From NCBI GenBank assembly GCA_017527825.1, contig JAFXPO010000044.1, forward strand, positions 23,297 to 87,296: 64,000 nt of DNA. The letters are read 5' to 3'. Both the position numbers and the translations under genes were made by a program. Positions 42,468 through 50,902 of the stretch are shown in pieces (the first letter of the stretch is position 1; every line of letters starts with the position of its first letter). Source of the DNA: Oscillospiraceae bacterium (GTDB lineage Bacteria; Bacillota; Clostridia; Oscillospirales; Oscillospiraceae). Under the pieces are notes generated by a model, which saw nothing but the letters and a program-made list of their open reading frames with translations, ran no database searches and was not told the origin of the DNA.

Positions 42468-43238
42468 TCAGTATGTAATGAGCTTTTTGCTGACAATCAG
42501 CGCGTCAGCAGTCACGGCGTAACGATAGCCGCCGCCTACGTCAATGGCATTGTAGCCGAGTTTAAGCGCAGCCTGTGCCTCGCCCACATTTGGGCTGAAT
42601 GTGCGGCCTGTGCCGCCCGTGCCGGTGTACCGCAAAGCGCTTTGCAGTTTCGGGGACATCTGCGCCATCCGGCTTCTCAAGTCCTGATAGCTGATAACGC
42701 GAGCTGTCGGCGCAATGGCCATCTTTGTGATTACGCCGTTGCCGAACGCTTTGGCCGTTCGTAGGTCAGGGGTATAATAGTAGCCGTCCCCATATCTCCC
42801 GTTACCGACGTGATTGTTTTGTGCGTTCATAAACCGCTCTGCGGAGGATTGCCCGCCGCTCCATCCCCGGTAAACAACCTGTTCCCCGGTTTGACGGACA
42901 TAGGCGTTGAAATCGGCCTCGCTGACTACCTTCGGGCCACCCTTCACGCCCAGCCGCAACAGCAGCTTGTTGAGCGGGATGTCATGGTAAACGTACCCAT
43001 CCGCATACTGCGGATCGTTCAGATCAATATTGCGCTCTGTACCGGCCAGAAAATCCGCCGTCTTATCGTCGTCCTGTTGCTGATACTTCAACAGGGCAGG
43101 ATTGCCGCCGTTGTCATAGTCGCCCTTCTGCTGCCAGCCGGGGCCGCTTTGGGCTTGATTGCTCTGGACTGTCTGTAACAAGCGGGTGACTGTCGGAGAA
43201 TTTGAAGTCAGACCGCTTGAAGCGCCACGACCACCCAT
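42468..43238 (-). CDS. Phage ADP-ribosyltransferase-like protein
   Basis: 256 aa from the ATG at 43238 (ACGAGG eight bases upstream). It begins MGGRGASSG, a start common to phage minor-head-associated proteins. The C-terminal half has an ART-like order of motifs: VVYRGWSGG (arginine), GRYGDGYYYTPDLRTAKAFG (in place of the Ser-Thr-Ser strand), and VGEAQAALKLGYNAIDVGGG (acidic residue plus LGYxAI). Such domains occur as the C-terminal toxin of MuF-type head proteins; here it is free-standing with no MuF domain. NAD+-dependent modification of a host protein is inferred, not shown. The first about 100 residues look disordered. Confidence 0.6.
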   Translation of the reverse strand: MGGRGASSGLTSNSPTVTRLLQTVQSNQAQSGPGWQQKGDYDNGGNPALLKYQQQDDDKTADFLAGTERNIDLNDPQYADGYVYHDIPLNKLLLRLGVKGGPKVVSEADFNAYVRQTGEQVVYRGWSGGQSSAERFMNAQNNHVGNGRYGDGYYYTPDLRTAKAFGNGVITKMAIAPTARVISYQDLRSRMAQMSPKLQSALRYTGTGGTGRTFSPNVGEAQAALKLGYNAIDVGGGYRYAVTADALIVSKKLITY

Positions 43239-43323
43239 ATATTTTACCTCGTTTCTTGCGTAGTTGTCAAATCGAATGTGTAGCGGTTCAATGGGCTGCG
43301 TTAGTTTTTCTATCGTTATACCG

Positions 43324-43548
43324 CTACGTCCCTTTCTGCCGCCTGTCAATCTCCCTCAAGAGCATTTCCATCTCTGCAAGTTTCTTATCCTGCTCACCCT
43401 TTCCGATGGCGTTCAGCGCAGCGTTGCAGGCGGTGATTGCAGAATTGGCTCGCACCGTTTCCAGCTCCCCGGCCAGCATTGCATTTGTGATCCGCTGCAA
43501 TGTGCGGCGTATCTCTGACGCCGAATTAAGGCGCACCTTTACGGCCAT
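43324..43548 (-). CDS. Small helical element protein
   Basis: 74 aa, MAVKVRLNSASEIRRTLQRI followed by ANSAITACNAALNAIGKGEQ; resembles small phage accessory proteins that lie near terminase genes, but the function is unknown. It overlaps the previous gene by 23 bp. Confidence 0.65.
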   Translation of the reverse strand: MAVKVRLNSASEIRRTLQRITNAMLAGELETVRANSAITACNAALNAIGKGEQDKKLAEMEMLLREIDRRQKGT

Positions 43549-43846
43549 ACTCCATCAGCTCCTTTACTGCGTCGGCCTCGTTCGTCTTGCAGGTGTCTAT
43601 ATAATCCCCGTCAGGGAGAACGCGCGGAATGTCGTCAATTACGATCCCTACGGGACGCCCACCGGCTTGCTCTTTGCAAAACTCCACAGCTTGCGCCTCA
43701 GACGTAAATTGCCTATTGCTGCCGCGAACCATCCATGTGTCTTTTGCGGTTTTTTCGACGATCAGGCAAGGCTTGTATTCGCGTGTGCGCACGTCCAGCA
43801 CTCGCGCTGCGTAAAGCATCCTGTCTATGCGTGTCATGTGACCCAT
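43526..43846 (-). CDS. Hypothetical element protein
   Basis: 106 aa (or 103 from the third-codon-later ATG). Mixed alpha/beta, with TRIDRMLYAARVLDVRTREY and GGRPVGIVIDDIPRVLPDGD. No recognised domain. Part of the leftward gene series. Confidence 0.6.
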   Translation of the reverse strand: MGHMTRIDRMLYAARVLDVRTREYKPCLIVEKTAKDTWMVRGSNRQFTSEAQAVEFCKEQAGGRPVGIVIDDIPRVLPDGDYIDTCKTNEADAVKELMEYGRKGAP

Positions 43847-43918
43847 CCCCCCGTAACCGTTGCTGTAAGGTGAATATCACCGTATGTTCGGGCGTATCAA
43901 CCATGTGTTTACTCACGC

Positions 43919-44173
43919 TCATAATTGCCGCCTTATGTCCCCTGCTTTTGACAGGGCTTCGCATTCATACGATTCTGCATCTTTTATTTTTTGCTGCATC
44001 AAGGGGTGCTCTGCAAGTCCCGCAAGCACGGCTCTTCGTTTTAGCTCCAAACAATATGCTACTGCAATATCCGCTTGCCGACGTGCTACAAAAGCGGGAG
44101 AAAAATCCTCTTGTAAATCATTTTCAATCTGCGCTTCTCTGCGGGACGATTTTGAACGCTTCTTTGCAGTCAT
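43919..44173 (-). CDS. Hypothetical basic helical protein
   Basis: 84 aa, highly charged helix: MTAKKRSKSSRREAQIENDL, then QADIAVAYCLELKRRAVLAG. No recognised domain. It lies 65 bp after the sigma-factor gene. Confidence 0.55.
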   Translation of the reverse strand: MTAKKRSKSSRREAQIENDLQEDFSPAFVARRQADIAVAYCLELKRRAVLAGLAEHPLMQQKIKDAESYECEALSKAGDIRRQL

Positions 44174-44238
44174 TTACTCACGTCCTTATTTCCAGTGAAC
44201 TTTCGTTACTCTGCACGTCTCCACAACATTTATGTGAG

Positions 44239-45000
44239 TTACCAGAAGGGATCCCAGCTATGCGCCGATAACAGTTCTTCACGGAGAATCACGTTTTCCT
44301 CAACCGGGCTTGTCTGCCGTTCAGCACTTCCAGTCCTGTAAAAGTTTGTCCGCAAATCAATGAAGTCGCTGAGCTTTTTCCAGTTTTCCGGGCGTCGGAG
44401 TTTACGCAAAGCACCACCGAACAGCGCTCGATATGAATCACGGGTCGTTTCCATGCGAGCCGCAGCTTCTGTCTGATTCAGCCCATCGTAGAAATGCAGC
44501 CGTATAGCCTGATTCTGCTTATAGTTTAGCCCCGTAAGCACTTTCTCTATTGCGTCGTGTAACTGTTCCAGCCACATTCGCGCATCAGCTTCTTCAAATT
44601 CGTCTGTTGGATCAGGTATGATCGCTTCAAGCGTTTCAGCGTCTGCGTCGTCGGACAACGGCGTGTCAAGGCTTGTGCAGTTATTTAGTGGATCGCGCTT
44701 GCTCGTTCTCGTGCCCAGCAGCGCACCAAACTCACTTTTAACATAAAAATCCCAAACGGTATTGAACGCGCCGCCCTCTCCCTTTTCGGGATCGTAATAT
44801 TCTACCGCCCGGACAAGAGCCAGAAACGCAGCTTGTTTCAAGTCCTCCAATTCCACACCGCGAGTATTGCCGTTTGTCACAAGCTGGTTATACCTGCGGC
44901 GGGCGAAGATGTAGGCAAGTCCGCTATTCTGTTCCCACAGTTGGGAAAGGGCATTGCTGTCGCCGGATTTCACTTTCAAAGCAAGCTCTTCGTTTGTCAT
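44239..45000 (-). CDS. Sigma-70-like factor
   Basis: 253 aa from the ATG at 45000 (GAGG ten bases upstream; a GTG two codons earlier is possible). Region 2: NSGLAYIFARRRYNQLV, VELEDLKQAAFLALVRAVEY. Region 4: LNYKQNQAIRLHFYDGLNQT followed by EAAARMETTRDSYRALFGGA. An acidic linker lies between (about 120-150). It could direct RNA polymerase to element or helper-phage late promoters. Clostridial phages often carry such a factor just before their structural genes. Confidence 0.85.
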   Translation of the reverse strand: MTNEELALKVKSGDSNALSQLWEQNSGLAYIFARRRYNQLVTNGNTRGVELEDLKQAAFLALVRAVEYYDPEKGEGGAFNTVWDFYVKSEFGALLGTRTSKRDPLNNCTSLDTPLSDDADAETLEAIIPDPTDEFEEADARMWLEQLHDAIEKVLTGLNYKQNQAIRLHFYDGLNQTEAAARMETTRDSYRALFGGALRKLRRPENWKKLSDFIDLRTNFYRTGSAERQTSPVEENVILREELLSAHSWDPFW

Positions 45001-45109
45001 ACACACCCGTCCTCACAAGTTCTTAGGAGCCTATACAAACCGCAGGAAGTTCCTCTGTTCTATTCGTGTAGCGGTCTTTTTCCCGCTCTGCCCATCTTGT
45101 TTTACCTCC

Positions 45110-47077
45110 TTACAAGCCCATACGTTCTACGTCACGAATTGCTTTTCTTGCGGTCTTGCCGAGCTTCACATGATCCACTTCGATAACGTGACCCTCACGA
45201 ATTGCCGCGAGAATCGCTTGCAGCAGCTCCGTGTTCGCGCTTGCCGCCTCCTGCGCCATCTGACGCAACAGCGCCTCCGGCGCTTCGATATTCCTGCCGC
45301 TCGTCTGGTCGCCCAGCACGGCGAGAAATTCACGGTTCGCGGGGATGACCGCGCCCTCCGCCAACGCGGGGATGCGGGGGAGGGTGACGGTAGGCACTCG
45401 CAGACGGATTGGGCTGAATGAGTTTCCGGGGAGCCTGTTCAGTCCCGCAACAACGTCGTTTATCAGCCCAAGCACGCCGTTGATAAAATTCGGTAGGCGG
45501 TTGAGGAAACTTTCAAGGCGAGCAATCGTGACGTTGAGGTAGCGAACGGCGATGCTGACAAAATCTTTCCACAGGCTGTCCCAATCGCCGGAAATCAGGT
45601 CGGAGATAAGACGTATTGACGACCCGATGTGATCTTCGATCCATGTCATAGCGAAGTCGATCTTGCTTTTGACCTTTTCTGCCACGTCGTTGACCCGCTG
45701 CTTGATAAACTCAATGATTGGTGACAGCTTTCCACCTGTTTTCTCGTCGAGCCAATCAAGGAAAGAATTAAGGTGCTCCTCAATGCCGTCGATGATGCCG
45801 AATACGAAAAGTTTAAGACCCTCGAAAATGTCCTGTACGCCTTTGATTGCCTTGTCCAGATCGCCCGTGAATACGCCCGAAACAAACTCGGAAAGCCCGT
45901 GGAACGCCAGCTTGATGCCCGCAAGCACTTCTCCGAGGGGCGTACCCATCAAACCGAATTTTTCGATAATCTTGTCGATTGTACCGCCAACAATTTCATC
46001 CAAAAAACCGAACAGATCGACAATCAGCTTTCGAGCGCCGTCAAGGAAGTTGCCGATCCCGTCCAGCGCTTGATCCCAATCGCCTGTGAAAATGCCAACG
46101 ATGAAATCCTTGAGACCTAAAAAAATCTCTCGGATGTCATCCCCAATTTGCGAAAGGCGATCCTTTATCTTAGAGAAAATCCCGTCAGACGCCGAAAAAT
46201 CAAAGGACGGCGCTATGCTGCCCGCTCCGCCACCGGCCGTGCCGCCGCTGTCGTCGCCCAACTGATTGATCTCATCGAACGCGGCAAGGCTCTTGCTCGC
46301 GCTCTTTGCGGCGCTGCCCACGCCCTTTAGGGCTTTCTGCTCGTTGTATAGGCCCTGTGCGGCGCTTGCGCTCTGCTCAAGGGTCTTGCCGAACAGCGCC
46401 GATATAACGCTTGCAACGGCGCTCACAACGCGCGTCAGCACGTTCGCAAGCGTCGTGAACGCGGGGATCAGGATATTGATAATCGGCTGTGCTGCCGTCA
46501 GCAATGCGCCCTTGAGACGCGAGAGCGCCGCCGTCGCTTCATCGCTGACCTTGATCGCGTTCCCCAAGTATTCCCGCACACCGCGCAAGGCTTTCGTAAT
46601 CAGCGTGAACACAAAGACCCGCTTTGCAAGCCCGATGACACGATGCTCGAACCGTTCCAACGCCTGTGCGACGCGGTTGACGCTCTCGGCGGCTTCTTCG
46701 GCGGTCGGCGGCGCGGTATCGTGGAGATCGTCAACCGTGCGCCGTGTTGTTTCGAGCTGGTCGTTCAAGCGGGCTTCTTCGCCGCGCAGTTCTGCGAGGT
46801 TGTCCCGCGCGGTAATCAGCTCGGCGTTGATCTTCGCCGCCTCCGGCACAGCCGCGAACAGCGCGCTTTCGTCCATCGGGCCGCCGCCCGCCGCTTCGTT
46901 GATCTCACGAATGGGCGCGGTCACTTCGGCGTACTTCGCTTCAAGCTCTGCGACCTTCGCCGCCTGTTTTTCCGCCTGCTTTTGTGTTGCCCTCAACGCC
47001 TTTTCGAGCTGCGCCAAGCCCTGACGCGCCCCGCTGTTGTCAAGCCGGGTGCTGATAACGATGCTGCCGTCCGCCAT
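45110..47077 (-). CDS. Phage tail tape-measure protein
   Basis: 655 aa. N-terminal coiled coil (about 15-125, QGLAQLEKALRATQKQAEKQ), a hydrophobic stretch (about 150-240) as in tape-measure membrane-channel segments, a Gly-rich linker (about 275-290), then repeated amphipathic segments of the form GIFTGDWDQALDGIGNFLDG / GVFTGDLDKAIKGVQDIFEG. By the usual 0.15 nm per residue this would specify a tail of roughly 100 nm, an estimate only. It is the clearest virion gene in the element. Confidence 0.85.
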   Translation of the reverse strand: MADGSIVISTRLDNSGARQGLAQLEKALRATQKQAEKQAAKVAELEAKYAEVTAPIREINEAAGGGPMDESALFAAVPEAAKINAELITARDNLAELRGEEARLNDQLETTRRTVDDLHDTAPPTAEEAAESVNRVAQALERFEHRVIGLAKRVFVFTLITKALRGVREYLGNAIKVSDEATAALSRLKGALLTAAQPIINILIPAFTTLANVLTRVVSAVASVISALFGKTLEQSASAAQGLYNEQKALKGVGSAAKSASKSLAAFDEINQLGDDSGGTAGGGAGSIAPSFDFSASDGIFSKIKDRLSQIGDDIREIFLGLKDFIVGIFTGDWDQALDGIGNFLDGARKLIVDLFGFLDEIVGGTIDKIIEKFGLMGTPLGEVLAGIKLAFHGLSEFVSGVFTGDLDKAIKGVQDIFEGLKLFVFGIIDGIEEHLNSFLDWLDEKTGGKLSPIIEFIKQRVNDVAEKVKSKIDFAMTWIEDHIGSSIRLISDLISGDWDSLWKDFVSIAVRYLNVTIARLESFLNRLPNFINGVLGLINDVVAGLNRLPGNSFSPIRLRVPTVTLPRIPALAEGAVIPANREFLAVLGDQTSGRNIEAPEALLRQMAQEAASANTELLQAILAAIREGHVIEVDHVKLGKTARKAIRDVERMGL

Positions 47078-47079
47078 GG

Positions 47080-47535
47080 TTATTCATCCCCTTCGGTTGT
47101 ATCGGGTGTGTCGGGCTTTTGATACTTCGCGGTGTACTTGTTGATGCGCTTTTTCCGCGCCTCCTCCGCTTTGCCCTCCGCTTCCAGCGCGTCACGGATG
47201 ATCGGGGCTACGCCGTCAAGAAACTGTTCCAACAGTGAAACGCCGTTCGAGGTCGTGAAACAAGCGCTGTTGCCGAAAACGATGTCGGAAACGGGATAGT
47301 CGAAAGCCTTATCCAGCGCGGCGCGCAGCTCTGCGTCGATCCGGGCGCTTTCGTCGAGAATCTTTTCAACGTCCTCGGTGGGTTCGGCGTGAATATCCTT
47401 TGTCGTTTCCCGCAGCGCGAGGAGGCGGTTGAGAAGCGCGGGATCAGACGGGTCAAAGCGGATAATGCCCGCTTTCTCTCCGTCGCGCACGATCTCAATT
47501 TCTTTTAGGCCGGTCGAAATGTTGATTGCTTGCAT
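47080..47535 (-). CDS. Tail-assembly chaperone-like protein
   Basis: 151 aa, directly upstream of the tape-measure gene (2-bp gap), the position of gpG-type tail-assembly chaperones. MQAINISTGLKEIEIVRDGE is followed by an acidic helical region and a basic C-terminus. Assignment is by position and shape. Confidence 0.6.
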   Translation of the reverse strand: MQAINISTGLKEIEIVRDGEKAGIIRFDPSDPALLNRLLALRETTKDIHAEPTEDVEKILDESARIDAELRAALDKAFDYPVSDIVFGNSACFTTSNGVSLLEQFLDGVAPIIRDALEAEGKAEEARKKRINKYTAKYQKPDTPDTTEGDE

Positions 47536-47538
47536 AGG

Positions 47539-47706
47539 TCAGTCCTCCTCGGCTTTGAGTTCGTCTCGCTCTTTCAGTTCGTCGCGCACGGTTTTCGCGG
47601 CATCGCGCACAAGCGGAAACAGCGCAAAGGAATTGGTCAAAAGCTCGCCCACCTTCTCCGCGTAGGCCTCCCGGCGCTGCTCGATCATCTGTGTCAAAGC
47701 TCCCAT
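47539..47706 (-). CDS. Small protein upstream of the tail chaperone
   Basis: 55 aa from the ATG at 47706 (AAAGGA upstream); MGALTQMIEQRREAYAEKVG, helical and acidic. Its stop is 3 bp before the next gene. Together the two could form the gpG/gpGT-like pair, but no slippery frameshift site was identified. Confidence 0.55.
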   Translation of the reverse strand: MGALTQMIEQRREAYAEKVGELLTNSFALFPLVRDAAKTVRDELKERDELKAEED

Positions 47707-47804
47707 GTTTTTTCTATCCTTTCGTCCGTTATGCCCTCGCAATCTGCGCCCCAATCGGCGGAGCGCAGATTGCGGCGTGACAGTTCATCACATTCCCATG
47801 CTCA

Positions 47805-48521
47805 TCACATTCCCATGCTCATCAGCATGTCAAACTCCGGCGCAGCGGGCGCGCCGTCCTGCTTGCGCTTTTCGTACAGCTCGCCCCACACCTCCCGATC
47901 AGGACGGGAGAAGTCCTCGCTCTGCGCATTGCAGTACGCACAAAAGGCGTCCAACTCCGCGTTGCGAGCCTCAAACCGGGTGCCGTAGGATGCCGGATCG
48001 CAGCCCGCTTTGTCCATCGCCCGCTCGAACAGCATTTTGACAGCCGTTTTAAGGTGCTGCTGCCGCTTGCCGGTGTTGTCGTCGGGCAGGAAGAAAAACG
48101 CCTTGTTCTCGCCAAGCGTCTTGCGAATCACGGCCACGGCCAGCGGATCGCCGGAAAACTCCGCAAAGAGGGTTTTCAGCCGGTCGCGGTCATCGTCGGT
48201 CAGATCAGCACCCATGTTCTGCGCAAGACGCAGCTTGCTTTCAAGCCGTGCCAGATAGTCAGTATCAGCGGCGCGGCGCTCACCCTCGGCCTGTTCCTCC
48301 GCGTCGAGTGTAGCGCAAGCCTGCTCGATGGCCGCAAGGCCGCGCGCCTTTGCGGCGTCGGCCACTTCACGCGAAGCCTTGAACAGCTTGTTCCGCTGGT
48401 CAGCTACGCCCTCATCGGTCATCATGTACATCTGCCGCACACGTTTCAGCTCTGCGGCGGCGTGGTCTGTTGCCTGCGCACCCTCGCGCACGGCGGCGAT
48501 CAGTTCATTGTTCAGAGACAT
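47805..48521 (-). CDS. Coiled-coil element protein
   Basis: 238 aa, almost entirely helical and charged (NNELIAAVREGAQATDHAAA, then an Ala/Glu/Arg-rich coiled coil to about residue 95, and a C-terminal part with RPDREVWGELYEKRK). No recognised family; scaffold or tail-associated roles are possible. It is the first gene after the leader attenuator at 48574-48716. Confidence 0.6.
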   Translation of the reverse strand: MSLNNELIAAVREGAQATDHAAAELKRVRQMYMMTDEGVADQRNKLFKASREVADAAKARGLAAIEQACATLDAEEQAEGERRAADTDYLARLESKLRLAQNMGADLTDDDRDRLKTLFAEFSGDPLAVAVIRKTLGENKAFFFLPDDNTGKRQQHLKTAVKMLFERAMDKAGCDPASYGTRFEARNAELDAFCAYCNAQSEDFSRPDREVWGELYEKRKQDGAPAAPEFDMLMSMGM

Positions 48522-48573
48522 TTTCTTTCCTGCCTTTCATGTTCAGTCGTTTTTGATGGAGGTCGATATATGC

Positions 48574-48716
48574 AAAAAGCACGGGAACAAATCAGCCTGT
48601 ATAGCTGAAATGTTCCCGCGCTCAATCTCGGAGCTTCCAACGGCAAGCCGCCGTTGTGGTACTTCTTCGATATTTGATTCTGGTGGTATTATAGCACACC
48701 GCCCGCGATAATGCAA
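48574..48716 (-). promoter_or_regulatory. Late-type promoter with terminator-like leader
   Basis: Minus-strand TTGCAT (48716-48711), 17-bp spacer, TATAAT (48693-48688). In the leader an 18-bp stem with three mismatches (48604-48621 with 48579-48596) is followed by TTTTT (48578-48574), which is a terminator shape. The first gene starts at 48521, so expression may need antitermination. Confidence 0.65.
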
Positions 48717-48744
48717 GGGGGAGGGACTACGAAAAGTCTTGATT

Positions 48745-48966
48745 TTACGGGGTTCTCCGCTCTTTTTTGCCACCGTATTTGATCGGTTTCTTCTCGATTC
48801 CTGCGGCGTTTTCTTCCTTTGGTATGACGAAAAGATACAGCCTAAAACGCTGGCTTTCTCCCGTCTGCGGCGTCTTTTCCTGCCGGATCACATAATGCTT
48901 TGACAGAATTGACCGCGCCCGTTCAAGCTCTCGCCGGTCATCGCTGGTTACCGTGAATCGTGTCAC
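48745..48966 (-). CDS. Small element protein
   Basis: 73 aa, MTRFTVTSDDRRELERARSI, then SQRFRLYLFVIPKEENA. It overlaps the upstream gene by 4 bp. No recognised domain. Confidence 0.6.
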   Translation of the reverse strand: MTRFTVTSDDRRELERARSILSKHYVIRQEKTPQTGESQRFRLYLFVIPKEENAAGIEKKPIKYGGKKERRTP

Positions 48967-49304
48967 TTGAATAAAGCTCCTTTCCTGCTTCGCGGGAACG
49001 CCACCCGCCGCCCGTATGTGTAGCCCTGCGCGGCGTTCCCATCTGTCTGCCGTCGCAGGGGATTCACCCTCGCGGCGGTTTTGCCTTTGCCCTTGTCCAA
49101 GACGCCCATGCTCTGCGCCCAGCTCCGCACGTCATCAAGCGTTGCCTCGAAGTGCGGGCCAAGGACGGCGTTTGTGCTGCCGGTATCAATGACCGCATAC
49201 CCGTCCATATCCTTTGCCGTGACAAGCCCAGCACGGGCCTTGCACAAGACATATCCTGCCATTCTCAATTTTCGCGTGAGCTGCTTTTCCGTATATCTCA
49301 TCAT
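48963..49304 (-). CDS. Small element protein, paralogue of the next gene
   Basis: 113 aa. Residues 3-70 (RYTEKQLTRKLRMAGYVLCK, then ATLDDVRSWAQSMGVLD) match the protein at 49390-49605 along its whole length, with an extra basic C-terminal extension. No known domain. Confidence 0.65.
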   Translation of the reverse strand: MMRYTEKQLTRKLRMAGYVLCKARAGLVTAKDMDGYAVIDTGSTNAVLGPHFEATLDDVRSWAQSMGVLDKGKGKTAARVNPLRRQTDGNAAQGYTYGRRVAFPRSRKGALFK

Positions 49305-49389
49305 CGTTTTTCACTCCTGTCTTTTCGTTTGTCGTACATACCAGCGCCGCCGCAGGGAACGCCTACAGCGGCGCGGTCGTTTCGGACTG

Positions 49390-49605
49390 TCAGCTTTCCA
49401 AGATTTCCATGCTCCGCGCCCAGTCCTCCACTTCATCAAGCGTCGCATTGAAACGCGGCCCGACGATGACGGCGTTGGTGTCCACATCCACAACACAATA
49501 GTCGCCCAAGTCGTCAATCGTGATCCGCCGTGCGCGGGACTTGTGCAGGGCGTACCCTGCCGCTTTCAGCTTGTGTCTGAGCTGTTCCTCCGTGTAACGT
49601 GCCAT
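49390..49605 (-). CDS. Small element protein, paralogue of the previous gene
   Basis: 71 aa from the ATG at 49605 (AAGGAG upstream). MARYTEEQLRHKLKAAGYAL, DDLGDYCVVDVDTNAVIVGP and ATLDEVEDWARSMEILES correspond position by position to the downstream paralogue. A tandem duplication. Confidence 0.65.
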   Translation of the reverse strand: MARYTEEQLRHKLKAAGYALHKSRARRITIDDLGDYCVVDVDTNAVIVGPRFNATLDEVEDWARSMEILES

Positions 49606-49773
49606 AGTGATTACTCCTTTCAAATTTGGCCGGTTAGCATACCGGCGTATTATGCATTATCAAACCGTGCTGCAACGATTCTACGCGCGCGCGTTATACG
49701 CCCCTATTTTCCGCGCGTTAGGTGATACGGGCGTCACCTAACCATCTATATTTAACTACCTATTGGAATAATC

Positions 49774-49928
49774 TGTTGAAGTGTTGAAATAGGGGATAAG
49801 CCCTTTATTTATAAGGGTTTTCCCGTCAACACAATCTGTTGAAAGACTGTTGAAGTGTTGAAACAGCCTTTCAACAGATTTTGAAGTGTTGAACAAGTGT
49901 TGACGCAAGTGTTGAACAAAGTGTTGAA
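49774..49928. repeat. Iteron-like array (TGTTGAA repeats)
   Basis: Nine direct copies of TGTTGA[A/C] begin at 49774, 49782, 49837, 49848, 49856, 49887, 49898, 49910 and 49922, in an AT-rich stretch. Typical spacings are 8 and 11-12 bp, i.e. about one helical turn. It lies just downstream of the VapE C-terminal-domain gene. Candidate replication origin of the element. Confidence 0.7.
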
Positions 49929-49931
49929 CCG

Positions 49932-50303
49932 TCACTTTTGAATGTAAAAGCCGCGTTGCTTTCCATACGGGCCGCACCGTATTTGCGTGGTTTTCCGCTC
50001 CAAGCCCGGTATGCTTGCAAGGGATTTGTTCAGCATGATAGCGCATCGGTGTGTAAGGTCTTGCGCCCCATAGCCGTAAAATTCGCACCACACTTCGACA
50101 GCCGTGATTCGATCACGCTTGCGGGTCAAACCGGCCTTGCTCGCCGCCGCCCTGCGGTCTGCGTCGCACCACCATGCGCGCCGCTCTTTGATAGTCATGC
50201 GCTCCCAGCCAATAGGAACGCTGCTGTTCACAAACTTGATAAGGTCGTTATGCGTATCATGCAAAGTACAGGCCCAAACAGGTTTCAAATTATCGAGCAC
50301 CAT
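49932..50303 (-). CDS. VapE-like C-terminal-domain protein
   Basis: 123 aa from the ATG at 50303 (AGGAG nine bases upstream). VPIGWERMTIKERRAWWCDA, DRITAVEVWCEFYG and IPGLERKTTQIRCGPYGKQR correspond to the C-terminal domain of VapE/VirE-type primase-helicase proteins, but the primase and AAA+ ATPase parts are absent. In phage satellites a full-length homologue binds the origin. A free-standing C-terminal domain beside an iteron array suggests an origin-binding role. Confidence 0.6.
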   Translation of the reverse strand: MVLDNLKPVWACTLHDTHNDLIKFVNSSVPIGWERMTIKERRAWWCDADRRAAASKAGLTRKRDRITAVEVWCEFYGYGAQDLTHRCAIMLNKSLASIPGLERKTTQIRCGPYGKQRGFYIQK

Positions 50304-50541
50304 ACTTTTCTTCTCCTGTTCCTTTGCCCGCCGCCTGCATCCGCTCAAAGTCGATCACAAGTGACGGATCAATCCCCAGCACCCGGCATACCTTCCCGAA
50401 AGCATCCAACTTGACAAGGTAGCCTCGCCTCATGCGGTAAACGACGTTCACGCTGACGCCCGCCGCGTCCGCGATCTGTTGGGGGGTCATGCAGCTAAAG
50501 GTCATGGCCGCGATCAAATAATTCGTTTTCGCGCAAACCAT
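50290..50541 (-). CDS. Small helix-turn-helix protein
   Basis: 83 aa from the ATG at 50541 (AGGTG upstream). Helix-turn-helix in MTPQQIADAAGVSVNVVYRM then RRGYLVKLDAFGKVCRVLGI. Probably an XRE-type regulator or excisionase-like protein; overlaps the VapE-like gene by 14 bp. Confidence 0.7.
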   Translation of the reverse strand: MVCAKTNYLIAAMTFSCMTPQQIADAAGVSVNVVYRMRRGYLVKLDAFGKVCRVLGIDPSLVIDFERMQAAGKGTGEEKYGAR

Positions 50542-50545
50542 ACGA

Positions 50546-50743
50546 TCACCTACTTTCAACCAGCTCCGACAGCTTCATGCCAAGCCCTGCGGCGATCTTC
50601 TTCGCCGTGTCCTCCGCGCAGCTTTTACCACCACACACGGCGTTGATCGTGTTTCGGGTCAGACCGATCTTTTCAGCCAACTCATACTGCTTCATGCCGG
50701 ATTGAAGCAGGGCTGTTTTCAGCTTGATTCGGTCAAGTCTCAT
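50546..50743 (-). CDS. XRE-family small regulator
   Basis: 65-aa Cro-like protein made almost only of the helix-turn-helix: QSGMKQYELAEKIGLTRNTI and KIAAGLGMKLSELVES. Second gene of the leftward early operon; possible Cro counterpart of the repressor at 51330. Confidence 0.8.
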   Translation of the reverse strand: MRLDRIKLKTALLQSGMKQYELAEKIGLTRNTINAVCGGKSCAEDTAKKIAAGLGMKLSELVESR

Positions 50744-50788
50744 TTTGACCTCTCCTTTCTAATGATTTTGTTCTCTGCAACGCTCGTC

Positions 50789-50816
50789 GTGTGTCATGTG
50801 TCATGTGTCGTGTGTC
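50789..50816. repeat. Short tandem repeat, four 7-bp units
   Basis: Four consecutive units [A/G]TGTGTC between the XRE gene and the next upstream gene. Possibly a polymorphic tract. Confidence 0.7.
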
Positions 50817-50902
50817 GTTTTGCCCTGCCATCGTCAGGCCGGGTGGGGCGGTTCCCGGCGACGGGCTTGCGCCCGTTTCGGCTGTTTGATGCTGCTTCAT
50901 TC

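Noticed and set aside
48543..48773. Minus-strand frame of 76 codons
   Set aside because: It runs through a consensus promoter and a terminator-like leader hairpin, so it is most likely not translated.
49774..49928. CRISPR array
   Set aside because: The repeats are only 7 bp with 1-50 bp spacing and no spacers of equal length; an iteron-like array fits better. No cas genes are present.
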